Below, piece after piece: positions 20,478-30,680 of a stretch of DNA of 64,000 nt. Source of the DNA: Eukaryota sp. TZLM1-RC. Lineage: Eukaryota > Metamonada: BaSk clade. The first letter of the stretch is position 1, and the number at the start of each line of letters is the position of its first letter. The notes under the pieces are model-generated. The model had not been told where the DNA came from, did no database searches, and was given only the letters and a program-made list of their open reading frames with translations. The translations under genes were made by a program, and so were the position numbers. The stretch lies in contig JAUPSS010000002.1 of the NCBI GenBank assembly GCA_040285825.1, positions 2,542,001 through 2,606,000 of the forward strand, in the 5' to 3' direction.

Positions 20478-21077
20478 CACAATTTCTATTTTAATACAAT
20501 TTGCCATGTCAATATAATCTATATTCCGTTGTTGTTCCATTTGTTGGTTCTACAGTTAGAGATCTTTTGGCTATTGTTTTAAAGTAACGGTGCTGTTGTC
20601 CAAAAGCGAACTGGAACTACTTTTGGTCTTGTTGATTGACAAAACAGAATTGTGTTTTCGCTTTTTAAAGCAACAAAGAAATTGTTTTCTAATTCGTTTT
20701 CATTATTTCGTCAGTCTTGAGAATCCGTAGTAACAATCTAATGTAATGACAGAGATGCAGTGTTTGAGGATATGAACCATAAATTAGTAAATATGGTCTG
20801 ATCGTTGTGTGATTAAATAAGAATTTTCAATGGAAGAATTTTGCTGCAATTCAAGATTAATCTCAACGTTTCTCTCTCGGATTAACTGCAATCGATATGT
20901 GTGTTGTGCAGCTTTTATGTTATATTACAACTATGCTACTGTAAGTATTTCACTAGTGAGGACCAAAGTATATATATCGAATAACATTAAATAAAATTAT
21001 CTTTATCCTAACCCGCCTTACACATACATCTATACTAACACCCAACTAGCAGTTGTCTACTATTTTATTGCTCACAG
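20478..21077. other. A/T-rich DNA, probably decayed LINE sequence
   Basis: No intact frame. A few short strings (for example around 20480-20620) resemble the LINE reverse transcriptase region, and about 20976-21020 resembles the end of the short LTRs. Neither is strong enough to delimit. Confidence 0.3.
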
Positions 21078-21912
21078 TGTTTCAGAAGATAGCAATGCAC
21101 TCTTCGAACTTTACAAAAACGAATGATCATTGTATGAAGACGATTTTCCTGAAATTATGTGCAGCTGGCTGCATTAGATCCTGATCCTCACTCATTGTTA
21201 ATTGATAAAGATCCATGTGAGAATATGTCATCAGATTCACCATATCTAACACTGTTGTACCGTGATGGCTTGGGCTATATGCTAATATTGAAGCATTTGA
21301 AGAAAAATGAGATTATATTAAAATATTCACATTGTCCAACTTATATTAAAAAATATGAATTCTATGATTTATATTAAAAAAATACAAAAATTTCGTGTAT
21401 CAAAGAACCTCTGTTCAAAAAGCACGCTGCCATTGAATAACTTTGGTATTGATAATAGAGAAGAAATTTACTTCAGTTAAGTCGAAAAATCAGAATTGGT
21501 AGTGCTGCAAATGGCGCTTTACTGATGATGCTCTTGAAATCCAAGAAAAAGAAAAACATGAAAAACATGATAAAGTTATTGAAGCCAATGCTGATAGAAA
21601 TACATAACTCGGTTCTATTGCAGTTCTGTTCTTTATAAATTGAAGACTAAGGTGAAGTATAAAATTTTTTCATGAACAAAAATTGATTTCAAAAAAATAT
21701 GAAGTGAATTGATGAAATTGTATGGTGTTCTCGAATAGAATTCACCTGAACTAATGGATATTAGTTTGTTTTTCCATCGAGCAAAAGAACCAATTTCGAG
21801 AAATCATGTAGCTCAGGAGTTTTACAGGGATAACTTTGGTTCAATAAATTTCGTCCATTTAGTTTTAAGCTTATGTCATTAAGTCACGTCGTTAAGTAAG
21901 TATTTCCATGAT
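21078..21912 (+). mobile_element. LINE relic, left arm of an inverted pair
   Basis: Contains AALDPDPHSLLIDKDPCENM and further degenerate pieces of the LINE C-terminus. It is the near-exact inverse of 28561-29385, including non-coding flanks such as gtgtttc(a/g)aaagatagca. The frame is broken throughout. Confidence 0.7.
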
Positions 21913-21969
21913 GAAATAAGGCATCTCAAGAAAAAGAAAAAGTGTTTCCAAAGTGGAGTCAAAGATTTG

Positions 21970-22042
21970 CTCTTCCGGTGGGGGTCGAACCCACGACCTT
22001 CGGGTTAGAAATCCGACGCGATTCCAACTTCGCCACGGAAGA
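21970..22042 (-). tRNA. tRNA-Arg (anticodon UCU), copy 1
   Basis: A cloverleaf on the minus strand: seven perfect acceptor pairs (tcttccg/cggaaga), D stem gcga/tcgc, anticodon loop tttctaa giving UCU, five-base variable loop, T arm gtggg-ttcgacc-cccac, discriminator G. The anticodon stem has one A.C mismatch next to the loop, shared by all three copies. There is no intron. Confidence 0.9.
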
Positions 22043-22080
22043 CAGTTAGGTCTACAGTATATTGGTTAGAATTGGTATGC

Positions 22081-22356
22081 TCAAACAATAGACCCAACAA
22101 GTATGATGAAACGACAAAAATCTAATGCAATGGAAGGAGCACAAGGTCTCAAAATGTGGGTTATCCTCCCAGTTAAGCAAATTTTAAGCATGAAAAATTT
22201 AATATGTTTTTCAAAATCTAAAGAAGAAATTGAATCAAGTTCCTGTAATTCATTTTGAAGTTGAGGTACATTTCCTAACCAACAACCAAGGAACTTAAAA
22301 AAGAGAAAATGTTTATTGTGTAACTTTTTTGTTAACAACAAATTATGGGTACTCAT
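22081..22356 (-). mobile_element. LINE fragment (region after the RT)
   Basis: The minus-strand frame contains FKFLGCWLGNVPQLQNE and EKHIKFFMLKICLTGRI, matching 27040-27250 of the largest LINE copy. It is truncated at both ends. Confidence 0.7.
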
Positions 22357-22568
22357 TATTTACTGTTACTTTTTTTAGAAATAGTTTGTTTCTCAGTGTT
22401 TGCATGTACTGCCAAACAGTCTTGAAGTATGAGCTTTTTACAAATTATTACAAGGGAAATTACCTAATAAATAGCGAGATATCATTTCTTGTTTCAATAA
22501 ATATTACAAATCTGTTGTTTTGTCCCGAACAAAATTCATTGGTGCATTCGATTTTATGCAATTGAATT

Positions 22569-23001
22569 TTGAAGAGCAGTTGGTTGCTCGAAACATTGCC
22601 AAATCATATGAAAAATATTGGAATTCACGTAATTGCAAATATATGCTTTCTAACTGGCTATTCCTCCCAGAACCTCGTGATTAATGAATTTGCTGTTCTG
22701 TTAACAAAGCACAGTGGTGATGCTCTCAAATTTCTTGATTACTGGTTAGGAAACGTGCCTCAAATTTCGAATGAATTGCAGTGTACTGAAAAAAATGAAA
22801 ATGAAAATTGATTCAATTTCTTCCTTAGATTAAGAAAAACATATTGAATTGTTTATGCTGAAAAATTGTTGTACTGAGAACATTGTCCACATTTTGAAAG
22901 CTTGTGCTCTTTCCATAGCATCAGATTTTTGTCGATCATTTGATTTACTGAGGACAAAATTATTGTGCTGATCTAAAGGATGTAGATACAGAAATGTTGA
23001 G
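22569..23001 (+). mobile_element. LINE fragment interrupted by element D (left part)
   Basis: Encodes QNLVINEFAVLLTKHSGDALKFLDYWLGNVPQ and decayed sequence down to the target site AAAT at 23002. The same LINE copy resumes at 24435. Confidence 0.7.
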
Positions 23002-23005
23002 AAAT

Positions 23006-23116
23006 TGTGAGATTTTAAATAAGATCAAATCACGTGTGACGACGTGACGATAGTTTAAGTTTAGTATTTGTAATTTAATAAAGCTTTTCCTTTGGTCACT
23101 GCAGTGGAAACCAACA
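23006..23116 (+). repeat. 5' LTR of element D (111 bp)
   Basis: Starts TGTGAG and ends CCAACA. The first 20 bases have diverged from the 3' copy, the rest is close. It carries aataaagc, a possible poly(A) signal. Confidence 0.8.
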
Positions 23117-23188
23117 ATAACGTTATTGTCCCTGTTTCTGTTCCAGATCGGTCACTGTTTCTGTACCTGCCTTTGGTACAGCCGTGCA

Positions 23189-23914
23189 ATGCGTCCTGTC
23201 GACCGTCCTTATCTGACCTCGCTGTCCGAGGAAGATGTATGTATGTTTCTGAGCGAATTTGAAGTGTATCAGTCTGTCACTGACAGCACTAAAGTTGTTT
23301 CTTTAAGGCTCTTCGTAGATCCCTTTATTTTAAAGTCTCTAGAGTTGTATAAACTTAAGGTGAAGACTTCTGATAGTGTGTTGCTCAACTTTTTGAAATC
23401 GCCAAACAATTTTCCCTCCTGTGAAGCTTTCAACAAGACGGTCTCTCAGGTGAAAATGAATGTGAAGAAATCTAGTGTCAAAGAAAGAATGAATGATTAC
23501 CTCACAAACCTTCTGAAGATGAAGGAAAAGCTGACTGTCTTGCCATTCCAATTAATGTTTTTATGAAAAAAATTTGCCGCTGGTATTGCTCCTAAAGGTC
23601 TTGCTGAATCCCTTGTGTTTCGTATTAATGACCAATTGTTACCTGATTTCAAAACACTTGTGAAAGTTGCTACCGACAAAATTGTTGACTATGATAGATC
23701 TAAAGTCTGGTTAGGATCCATATCTAGTACAAATACTCGTTCTGTCGTCAGAGATACAGATATTCCTGCCAAAACTTGTTACAAATGCCATAAGCCTGCT
23801 CATATTGCTGTTAATTGTCCTCGTCGCAATGGTACTGCCCAAACTTTTGATGTCAAAAGATTCGCTCATGTTCATAGTATTAGAGAACTAGAACAGGTGA
23901 ACACGATGCCATAA
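23189..23914 (+). pseudogene. Element D gag-like frame with CCHC knuckle
   Basis: From ATG 23189 (MRPVDRPYLTSLSEEDVCMF) an all-helical capsid-like protein can be read to 23566. There a single-base shift in a poly-A run breaks the frame. The neighbouring frame continues to a zinc knuckle CYKCHKPAHIAVNC (C-X2-C-X4-H-X4-C) at about 23779-23820 and ends at 23914 inside the tandem repeat. This is typical retroelement Gag architecture. Whether the break is real decay or a programmed shift is unknown. Confidence 0.7.
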
Positions 23915-24148
23915 GCTTCGTCATATTGCTGTTAATTGTCCTCTTCGCAATGGTACTGCCCAAACTTTTGATGTCAGAAGATCCGCTCATGTTCATTATA
24001 TTAGAGAACTAGAACAGGTAAACACGATGCCATAAGCTTCGTCATATTGCTGTTAATTGTCCTCTTCGCAATGGTACTGCCCAAACTTTTGATGTCAAAA
24101 GATCCGCTCATGTTCATAGTATTAGAGAACTAGAACAGGTGAACACTG
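23786..24148 (+). repeat. 121-bp tandem repeat, three units
   Basis: Units start at 23786, 23907 and 24028 with the string tgccataagc. Each holds the second half of the zinc knuckle and the following region. The period of 121 is not a multiple of three, so each extra copy changes the reading frame. Confidence 0.9.
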
Positions 24149-24372
24149 AATTTTGTGTTGTTAGTGAAGCAGATATCAATAACTGTTCTGACTCATGCCT
24201 TAGCGACGCGCTGAATGTTTATGATAGTGATTCTTCAGAAGAAGAGCCGTATGAACTTGTACTCAATCCATTGGCAAGAATTTCCCCATCACTGAAGAAG
24301 GAAAATGAAGAAGGGGTAGTGTTAGATGTTGGAAAACATCCAATCACGTGCGATGACGTGGCGATAGTTTAA
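24139..24372 (+). CDS. Element D C-terminal acidic frame
   Basis: An open frame leaving the third repeat unit: NTEFCVVSEADINNCSDSCL then DSDSSEEEPYELVLNPLAR. It is acidic, probably the original end of the Gag protein now out of frame with its start. It runs into the 3' LTR. No known domain. Confidence 0.4.
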   Translation: MNTEFCVVSEADINNCSDSCLSDALNVYDSDSSEEEPYELVLNPLARISPSLKKENEEGVVLDVGKHPITCDDVAIV

Positions 24373-24430
24373 GTTTAGCATTTTTAAGTTAATAAAGCTT
24401 TTCCTTTGGTCACTGCAGTGGAAACCAACA
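24320..24430 (+). repeat. 3' LTR of element D (111 bp)
   Basis: Starts TGTTAG, ends CCAACA, same length as the 5' LTR, followed by AAAT. Confidence 0.8.
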
Positions 24431-24434
24431 AAAT

Positions 24435-24850
24435 CATTTTTTTGCAGCGAATTTTGGGGGTGTTGTATTTGCAAAGTCTGTTATTTTGTACCAATCAGCT
24501 TTTTCGCAAAAGAAAAAATGAATTTTTTCGTATTAGTTTTGTTTACAAAAACACCGCGTCTTGGACCTCTTGCTTTGTCTTTTCTGAATGATTTTGTTAA
24601 AATTGTGAAACAACGTACTGGAAGTGTTTTTGACAAGAGTTTTTGGCAAAAGAGAATTGTATTTTCAATTTTCAAAGGTGTTGTTCCCTTATTGACTGAA
24701 GCTTTGTTATCTCTTGGACGCGTTTATGAAAGAAAATCCTCCAGTCAATTTTTCTTGGCTGATTTGGGTTATGAAGACATAGAATTTTAACCTGGTCGTA
24801 TAGTTTGTTTTTTATTGCAATAAATAAAAATATATTTTAAAAACAAAAGA
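24435..24850 (+). mobile_element. LINE 3' end interrupted by element D (right part)
   Basis: After the element, LINE coding resumes (gcagcgaattttgggggtg matches the ANLGG block), then jumps by internal deletion to the C-terminus. FLNDFVKIVKQRTGSVF and FWQKRIVFSIFKGVVPLL match 28270-28400 and 46840-46950. It ends at a TAA at 24788-24790 and a short A/T tail. This belongs to a different 3' subfamily from the 25.2 kb fragment. Confidence 0.7.
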
Positions 24851-24912
24851 CACTGCGTTCTTAAATCTTGGTAATTTCTGGAATGAAAGCCGAAAAATGT
24901 GAAAAAATGATA

Positions 24913-24985
24913 CTCTTCCGGTGGGGGTCGAACCCACGACCTTCGGGTTAGAAATCCGACGCGATTCCAACTTCGCCACGGAAGA
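24913..24985 (-). tRNA. tRNA-Arg (anticodon UCU), copy 2
   Basis: Same 72-nt cloverleaf as copies 1 and 3, with discriminator G at 24913. Flanks are unrelated to those of the other copies. Confidence 0.9.
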
Positions 24986-25117
24986 CATGGCATTGTTCCA
25001 TGAAATGTTGGGCACCAAAAATGTTGGGCGATTTGGGAGAAATCAATCAGAGTATGAATGACTGTAGTTTGTAAAAAAGGTGTTTGTAATTAAAAGGTGA
25101 TCATGTGTGCGTAATTT

Positions 25118-25560
25118 TTGGTAAGACGTGTGCAAAATTTAACAAGTATTTATAAGGAAAGTTTGAAACAAACTACTCTGACTGAAAGTGCTCTTGAATT
25201 TAAAGCAAAAGAAAAACATAGAAAATATGACAAAAATATCGAACAAGCTAATGCTGATAGAAATAGACACCTTGTTTTTGTTGCTTTCCCATTTTCTATA
25301 AACGAAAGAAACTCAGTAGAAGCAAGAATTTGTTTGAATGATTTGCAAAAAATGGTTCAAGAAAAAACAATAAAAACATTTGATATTTTTTTATGGCGCT
25401 CTCGAATTCAATTTGCCATTATTAAAAGATTACCTCGGATTTTCAATCGAATAAGAGAAGCTTTAGCTACACAGCAAGCAAATCAAGATTTTGTAGAGGA
25501 AATCTTGGCTCAATGATTTTCGTCCCATTAGTAATGAATTAATTTTATTAGGTGGGCTTG
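25118..25560 (+). mobile_element. LINE 3' end, KxKY subfamily
   Basis: Encodes ALEFKAKEKHRKYDKNIEQA, PFSINERNSVEARICLNDLQ and FFNRI-type helices to a TGA at 25514-25516. It is the C-terminal part of the endonuclease region and is 5'-truncated near 25180. Confidence 0.75.
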
Positions 25561-25646
25561 TCCACTAAATATTATTTTTTAATTGCTCTGACTTTTTTTC
25601 AGACAAATCTGATCTATATTTGTTTTGAAAAATTCCCACTATTTTT

Positions 25647-25751
25647 TTGTTAATTTTATTTATTGAATTTGCACACTTGATTAAATTAAATCATAACTAA
25701 TGGGACGACTATCATTAAACCAAGATTTCCTCTACAAAATCTTGATTTACT
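25647..25751 (-). mobile_element. Tiny LINE 3' fragment with 17-bp target duplication
   Basis: About 105 bp of the same LINE 3' end on the minus strand, flanked by AAATTCCCACTATTTTT at 25630-25646 and 25752-25768. It is an extreme 5' truncation, only the last few codons and the 3' UTR. Confidence 0.8.
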
Positions 25752-25789
25752 AAATTCCCACTATTTTTCAATTTTGACATTTTTCAGCG

Positions 25790-25862
25790 TCTTCCGTGGC
25801 GAAGTTGGAATCGCGTCGGATTTCTAACCCGAAGGTCGTGGGTTCGACCCCCACCGGAAGAG
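25790..25862 (+). tRNA. tRNA-Arg (anticodon UCU), copy 3
   Basis: Identical in sequence to copies 1 and 2, on the plus strand, with discriminator G at 25862. It starts about 20 bp after the right target repeat of the small LINE insertion. Confidence 0.9.
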
Positions 25863-26059
25863 AGCATTTTCCCTCAACATTAGAATATTCTTTGAGTACA
25901 ATACAATTTTTGGTAATTTCTTGAGATATTTGAGATAATGAGAAAAGTTCATCCTTCTGGAAATTTTTCGCTTGAAAACCCAAAAAATGTTTTCAAAAAA
26001 TTTTGGAATAAGAAGAATTGGAAAATCAAATGATATCCGAAAGTTGTGCTTTTGTGGTC

Positions 26060-28500
26060 GTTATGGAACTGCAAAACAGTCCTTGATTTCCTCTTCTTTG
26101 CTGATGCAAATTCTGAAACTCTTGAAAACTTCAACAGTTGCATCCTCAAGACAATTTCAAGTGAAACAAGCCTGGTGTTTGTCCTTTTTGGATTGAAAAT
26201 CCACTTTCTGCAATTGAAGTTTCCAAAACTATTCAAAAACGACCACAAGGAAAAGCTACATGCCCATCTGGAATTTCTTTTGATCTGTTGAAAATAGCGT
26301 GCTCCAGTGCTCCTGTAATTGCTGAAGATCTTGCGAATTATTTTCAACAATTCATTGTTTTGAAAATTGATCCTTCTTTTGAAATATTAGCTGCACGTGA
26401 TGCCGTAGGTTAAAAAAAGTGGGTTAGGATAAAGCGAATGAGGAAAAGTTGATTTATTTTCTAATCATAACATATAGGCCTTAGGGCGCCAACACACGTT
26501 TGATTGCTTTAGTAAAGCCAGGTAATGGAATTAAACCTGATGGAATACGCCCCATTGCCTTTGGTGAATCATTATATCGTTTGTTGGCATCGATTGTCTT
26601 TGATCTTGTCAAAGACAAAGCTTCACAATATTTAAATTCTCATCAATTGGGAATAAAAACAATTGATGGTGCTTCTGTTGCTGCTCTTGCCTCTGAAACT
26701 TTTTCCAAATCAGAGGATAAAAATTTTATTTTTAATCTCGACTTCAAAATGCTTTTCATTCTGTAAAACGAAACGCAATTTTTGAAATAATTAAATTTGA
26801 TTTTCCTGAGCTGTCAAGTTTTTTCTACCAATTTTATTTTTAAAAATATTTGCTTAGATGGGTGATAAATCCCTGATTTTTTCATCTGATTCACTAAAAT
26901 TAGTTGCTCAAGAAATTGCCGATTCATATGAAAATATTTGGCTTAATCTTAATCCGAGCAAATGCCTTCTTATTGGTTCTTCTGCTCAGGATCTTGTGAT
27001 AAACGATTCTGTTTTCCCTTTTACTAACTATAGCAGTGATGCTTTTAAGTTCCTTGGTTGTTGGTTAGGAACTGTGCCTCAAATTCAGAATGAATTAAAA
27101 GTAATTTTAAAAAAAATGAAAATTCAACTTGATTCAATTTCTTCTTTAGATTTAGAAAAACATATTAAATTTTTCATGCTTAAAATTTGCTTTACTGGGA
27201 GAATAACCGACATTTTGAGATCTTGTGCTCCTTCCATAGCATTAGATTTTTGTCGTTCCTTTAAGTCATTGAGAACAGAATGTTTTGCTGATTTATTGGA
27301 TGTAGAACCAGGAATGTTGAAAAATCACTTATTTTCTTCAGCAAATTTGGGTGGTATTGGATTTACTAAATCTTCTAATTTGTGTCAATCAGCTTTCTTG
27401 GGTGGTGGCAAGAATTTTATTTGTGAATTTTCTCGTAGATTTTCCGAAAATTCTCATTTGTTAGTTCTCCGTTGCAGTCCCTATTTGAATGAGTTGTCTT
27501 GTCAACTCGACAGATTGCCACCACAAATTTCGACCATTGTTTTCCCCAACCAATTCAGGAAATTCCAAACCGATCTCTTATTAATTTGCAGTTTTGCTGT
27601 AAAAAGCTTCAACAAAAATTGTCAAAGATTTTTGAAAGCTTGGTTTTTGACGTTAGACTTGGCTTGGCCAAGAAAAGGAATCCCGCTTTTGCAAATCTTT
27701 TACAAGATATGTGTGATAGTACATCTTCTGCCTTACTAACAACAATTCCTCAAGTTTATGGCACTCTCTTAACTGATTCTGCTTGGACTTTGAATATGAG
27801 ATTTCGTTCCTTTATCTGGCCTGATAATTTACCTCATAATTTAATTTGTAAATGTTCTCGAAAAATTACAATTACTCATTTGTTAAATTGTAAACATTTT
27901 ATTACTTTTAGAAGCAAGGTTCACGATGCTGTAAGAGACGAATTATATTGTATGTGTAAGTCTCATAGAATTGAATCCTTTTTGGAACCTCTGATGTCAA
28001 ATCTGTTTGATACTGAAGATGATTTTCATCAGAATAATTGAGGTGATGTAATATTACCTGGATTAGATGGAAGCTTCATTTTATTGGATGTAATGTCTGT
28101 TGATCCTTGTAATGCCTCAAATGAAAGGCTTGTTAATGCTGAAATTCATAATCCTGTTTCAAATGTTGAAAATTTCTGAATGAAAAAATACAATGAACCT
28201 TTGTCCAAATTGCCCAGTCAACAGCATGCAAGACACATTTTGTATTCATTTGTATTTTCTCTTTTTGGTTCACTTGCTCCCACGGCTATACGTTTTGTGG
28301 AAGATTTTGAAATGATTGTAAAAAGAAAAACTAACAGAAATTTCAACAGATTGTTTTGGCAATATAGAATTGCGTTCTCTATTTTTGAGAAGATGTTGAA
28401 GATGGTTTCTGATACTCTGCTTTCTCTTGGATCCACTATGAGGGAGTTGCATCTAATGTTTTTGTTTTGGGAGAGATGGATTATTTAGACGTTTGATTTA
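26060..28500 (+). mobile_element. Largest LINE copy: RT, zinc knuckle, restriction-like endonuclease
   Basis: Decayed, but it shows the family's order. A 5' helical region leads to an RT start LIALVKPGNGIKPDGIRPIA (26498-26570) and a degenerate region with an internal deletion where YxDD should be (about 26830-26870, now MGDKSLIF). The thumb/connector is 26880-27740 (FKFLGCWLGTVPQ, LRSCAPSIALDFCRSF). The CKC...H...C knuckle (THLLNCKHFITF, about 27846-27910) is followed by a PD-(D/E)XK-like domain starting GDVILPGLDGSFILLDV (about 28045) and a C-terminal helical part to about 28490. This resembles the R2/NeSL-type group rather than APE-type LINEs. Frameshifts occur near 26760 and 27740. A solo LTR interrupts the RT. 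Confidence 0.8.
26398..26494 (-). repeat. Solo LTR (97 bp) inside the LINE RT
   Basis: On the minus strand it begins TGTTGGCGCC and ends GGCATCA like element B's LTR. It is flanked by the 4-bp duplication CACG (26394-26397, 26495-26498). Removing it and one CACG rejoins the LINE reading frame (...ILAAR-LIALVKPG...). It is 97 bp, a slightly longer subfamily. Confidence 0.88.
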
Positions 28501-28560
28501 TTGGTTTTTAATAAAATTGATGCTACAAAAAAAACTATTTCTTGAGATACAATATGTAAC

Positions 28561-29385
28561 ATGGAAGTACTTACTTCACAACGTGACTTAATGACATAAG
28601 CTCAAAACTAAATGGACGAAATCTATTGAACCAAAGTTTTCCTTGTAAAACTCCTGATCTAAATGTTTTCTCGCCATTGGTTCTCGTACTCGATGGAAAA
28701 ACAAACTATTATCCATTAGTTCAGGTGAATTCTATTCGAGAACACCATACAATTTCATCAATTCACTTCATATTTTTTTGTTAAATCAATTTTTGTTCAT
28801 GAAAAAATTTTATAATTCACCTTAGTCTTCAATTTATAATAAACTGAACTGCAATAAAACCGAGTTGTATGTATTTCTATCAGCATTGGCTTCAATAACT
28901 TTATCATGTTTTTCATGTCTTTCTTTTTCTTGGATTTCAAGAGCATCATCAGTAAAGTGTCATTTGCAGCACTACAGGAGTCAAAAATTAACCAATTCTG
29001 ATTTTTCGACTTAATTGAAGTAAATTTCTCCTCTATTATCAATATCAAAGTTATTCAATGACAGCGTCCTTTTTGAACAGAGGCTGTTCGATACACGAAA
29101 TTTATGCATTTTTTTCTTTTAATAAAAGTTGGACAATGGGAATATTTTAATATAATCTCATTTTCTTCAATTGCTTCAATATTAGCATATAGCCCAAGCC
29201 ATCACGGTACAACAGTGTTAGATATGGTGAATCTGATGACATATTCTCACATGGATCTTTATCAATTAACAATGAGTGAGGATCAGGATCTAATGCAGCC
29301 AAATTGTACATATTTTTAGGAAAATCGTTTTCATACAATGATCATTCGTTTTTTTACAGTTCGAAGAGTGTAGTGCTATCTTTTG
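28561..29385 (-). mobile_element. LINE relic, right arm of the inverted pair
   Basis: Inverse of 21078-21912. The minus-strand frame 29338-29147 reads LAALDPDPHSLLIDKDPCEN. It adjoins the duplicated membrane-protein segment at about 29381. Confidence 0.7.
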
Positions 29386-29589
29386 AAACACTGCGAGAAA
29401 CATGGACTGTCCGCTTGAGCAATACAATTCGTGCATCATACATCAAGCAGTCAACTTATGTGACAAGATGCTACTGTACCTTCTTTGGGTATAAAGTTAA
29501 GTTGAGGAAAGAGCGATCGCGGATATTCTGCACATTTTTACGACAACATTGCGTCCAACATTGAAGAATGACTGTAAAAGTCTCATGAA

Positions 29590-30619
29590 TGTTCTATTTA
29601 TTGAATTTGCACACTTAATTAAATTAACTCATAACTAATGGGACGACTATCATTGAACCAAGATTTCCTCTACAAAATCTTGATCTGCTTGCTGTCTAGC
29701 TAAAGCTTCTCTAATTCGATTGAAAAACCGCGGTAATCTATTAATAATGGCAAATTGAATCCGTGAACGCCATAAAAAAATATCAAATTTTTTCATTGTT
29801 TTTTCTTGCACCATTTTTTGGAAGTCATCCAAAAAAGTTTCTGCTTCATCTGATAATCTTCCATTTATCGAAAATGGGAAAGCAATAAAAACCAGCTGTG
29901 TATTTCTATCGACATTTGCCTCTTCAATATCTTTATCATATTTTCTATGTTTCTCTTTTGCTTTAAAATCCAGAGCAGCCACAGGATTAAGTTTTCTTCT
30001 GTGAACCAAAGTATCATTTGCAACATTACATGAGACAAAGTCAACAATAGTTTCAGAATTATCAATCCAATCACAGTATACATCACCTCTATCATCAGAA
30101 CCAAAATTATTCAGAGAAAGTGTTTCCTTCAGCAGGGGCTCTTTGATACACGATATCCTTGCAGTTTGTGCCGTATTGAAAACAGTGTCTCTAACAGCAT
30201 CATGTAATGAAGAACGATAAGTTATCAATTTAGAGGAATTCAGAGCATGGCGCAAAGTGAGTTGAGGTGAATTCGAACAAATACATTTTTCTTTTGATAA
30301 TAATTGGTTAATGGGGATGTTCAAATATAATCTCATTTTTGTTACAAATGCTTCATTAGTGGCACACAATCCAAATCTTCGTGGTACAATGGTTACAAAA
30401 AGTGAAGAATCTGATGACTTGTTTTCACAAACACCCTTTTCCAATAACAATGAGTGAAGATCTTGATTTAAAACAGCCGAGCTGCATATATTATTATAAA
30501 GATCTTTTTCATACATTCCAGTCAATCGTTTCTGTAATGTTCGAAGAGTGTACTTCAAATTTAAAACATTTGTTTCTGGAATATTACCATTGAATGATTG
30601 GGGAAAACATCGACCCCTC
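29590..30619 (-). mobile_element. LINE fragment inserted upstream of the membrane-protein gene
   Basis: About 1.03 kb, 5'-truncated, flanked by the 11-bp duplication AGTCTCATGAA (29579-29589, 30620-30630). The minus strand keeps one open frame: the connector (LYLNIPINQLL), the CICSNSPQLTLRHALN knuckle region, the endonuclease block (GDVYCDWIDNSETIVDFVSC) and KEKHRKYDKDIEE to ...FVEEILVQ. It is the best-preserved C-terminus of this subfamily in the window. The same spot in copy 1 of the host duplication is empty. Confidence 0.88.
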
Positions 30620-30680
30620 AGTCTCATGAAACAATTCCCAGAAATTTTTTTGATTGTGATTTCTTTGATTCTCTCTCTCG

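Larger units (their letters stand above)
23006..24430 (+). mobile_element. Gag-only LTR retroelement D
   Basis: Two 111-bp LTRs (23006-23116 and 24320-24430) share the segment aatcacgtg...ccaaca, and the element is flanked by the 4-bp duplication AAAT (23002-23005, 24431-24434). The interior is only about 1.2 kb. It has a gag-like frame, a CCHC knuckle and a 121-bp tandem repeat, but no protease, RT or integrase. A purine-rich tract (gaagaaggaaaatgaagaag and onward) precedes the 3' LTR. It would need enzymes from another element to move. It sits inside a LINE copy. Confidence 0.85.

Noticed and set aside
24812-25018. Frames reading WNRVGFLTRRSWVRPP and similar
   Set aside because: These are translations of the tRNA-Arg genes, a common annotation artefact.
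26858-27739. 293-codon frame as an independent host gene
   Set aside because: Its content matches LINE connector sequence found broken in several other places in the window.
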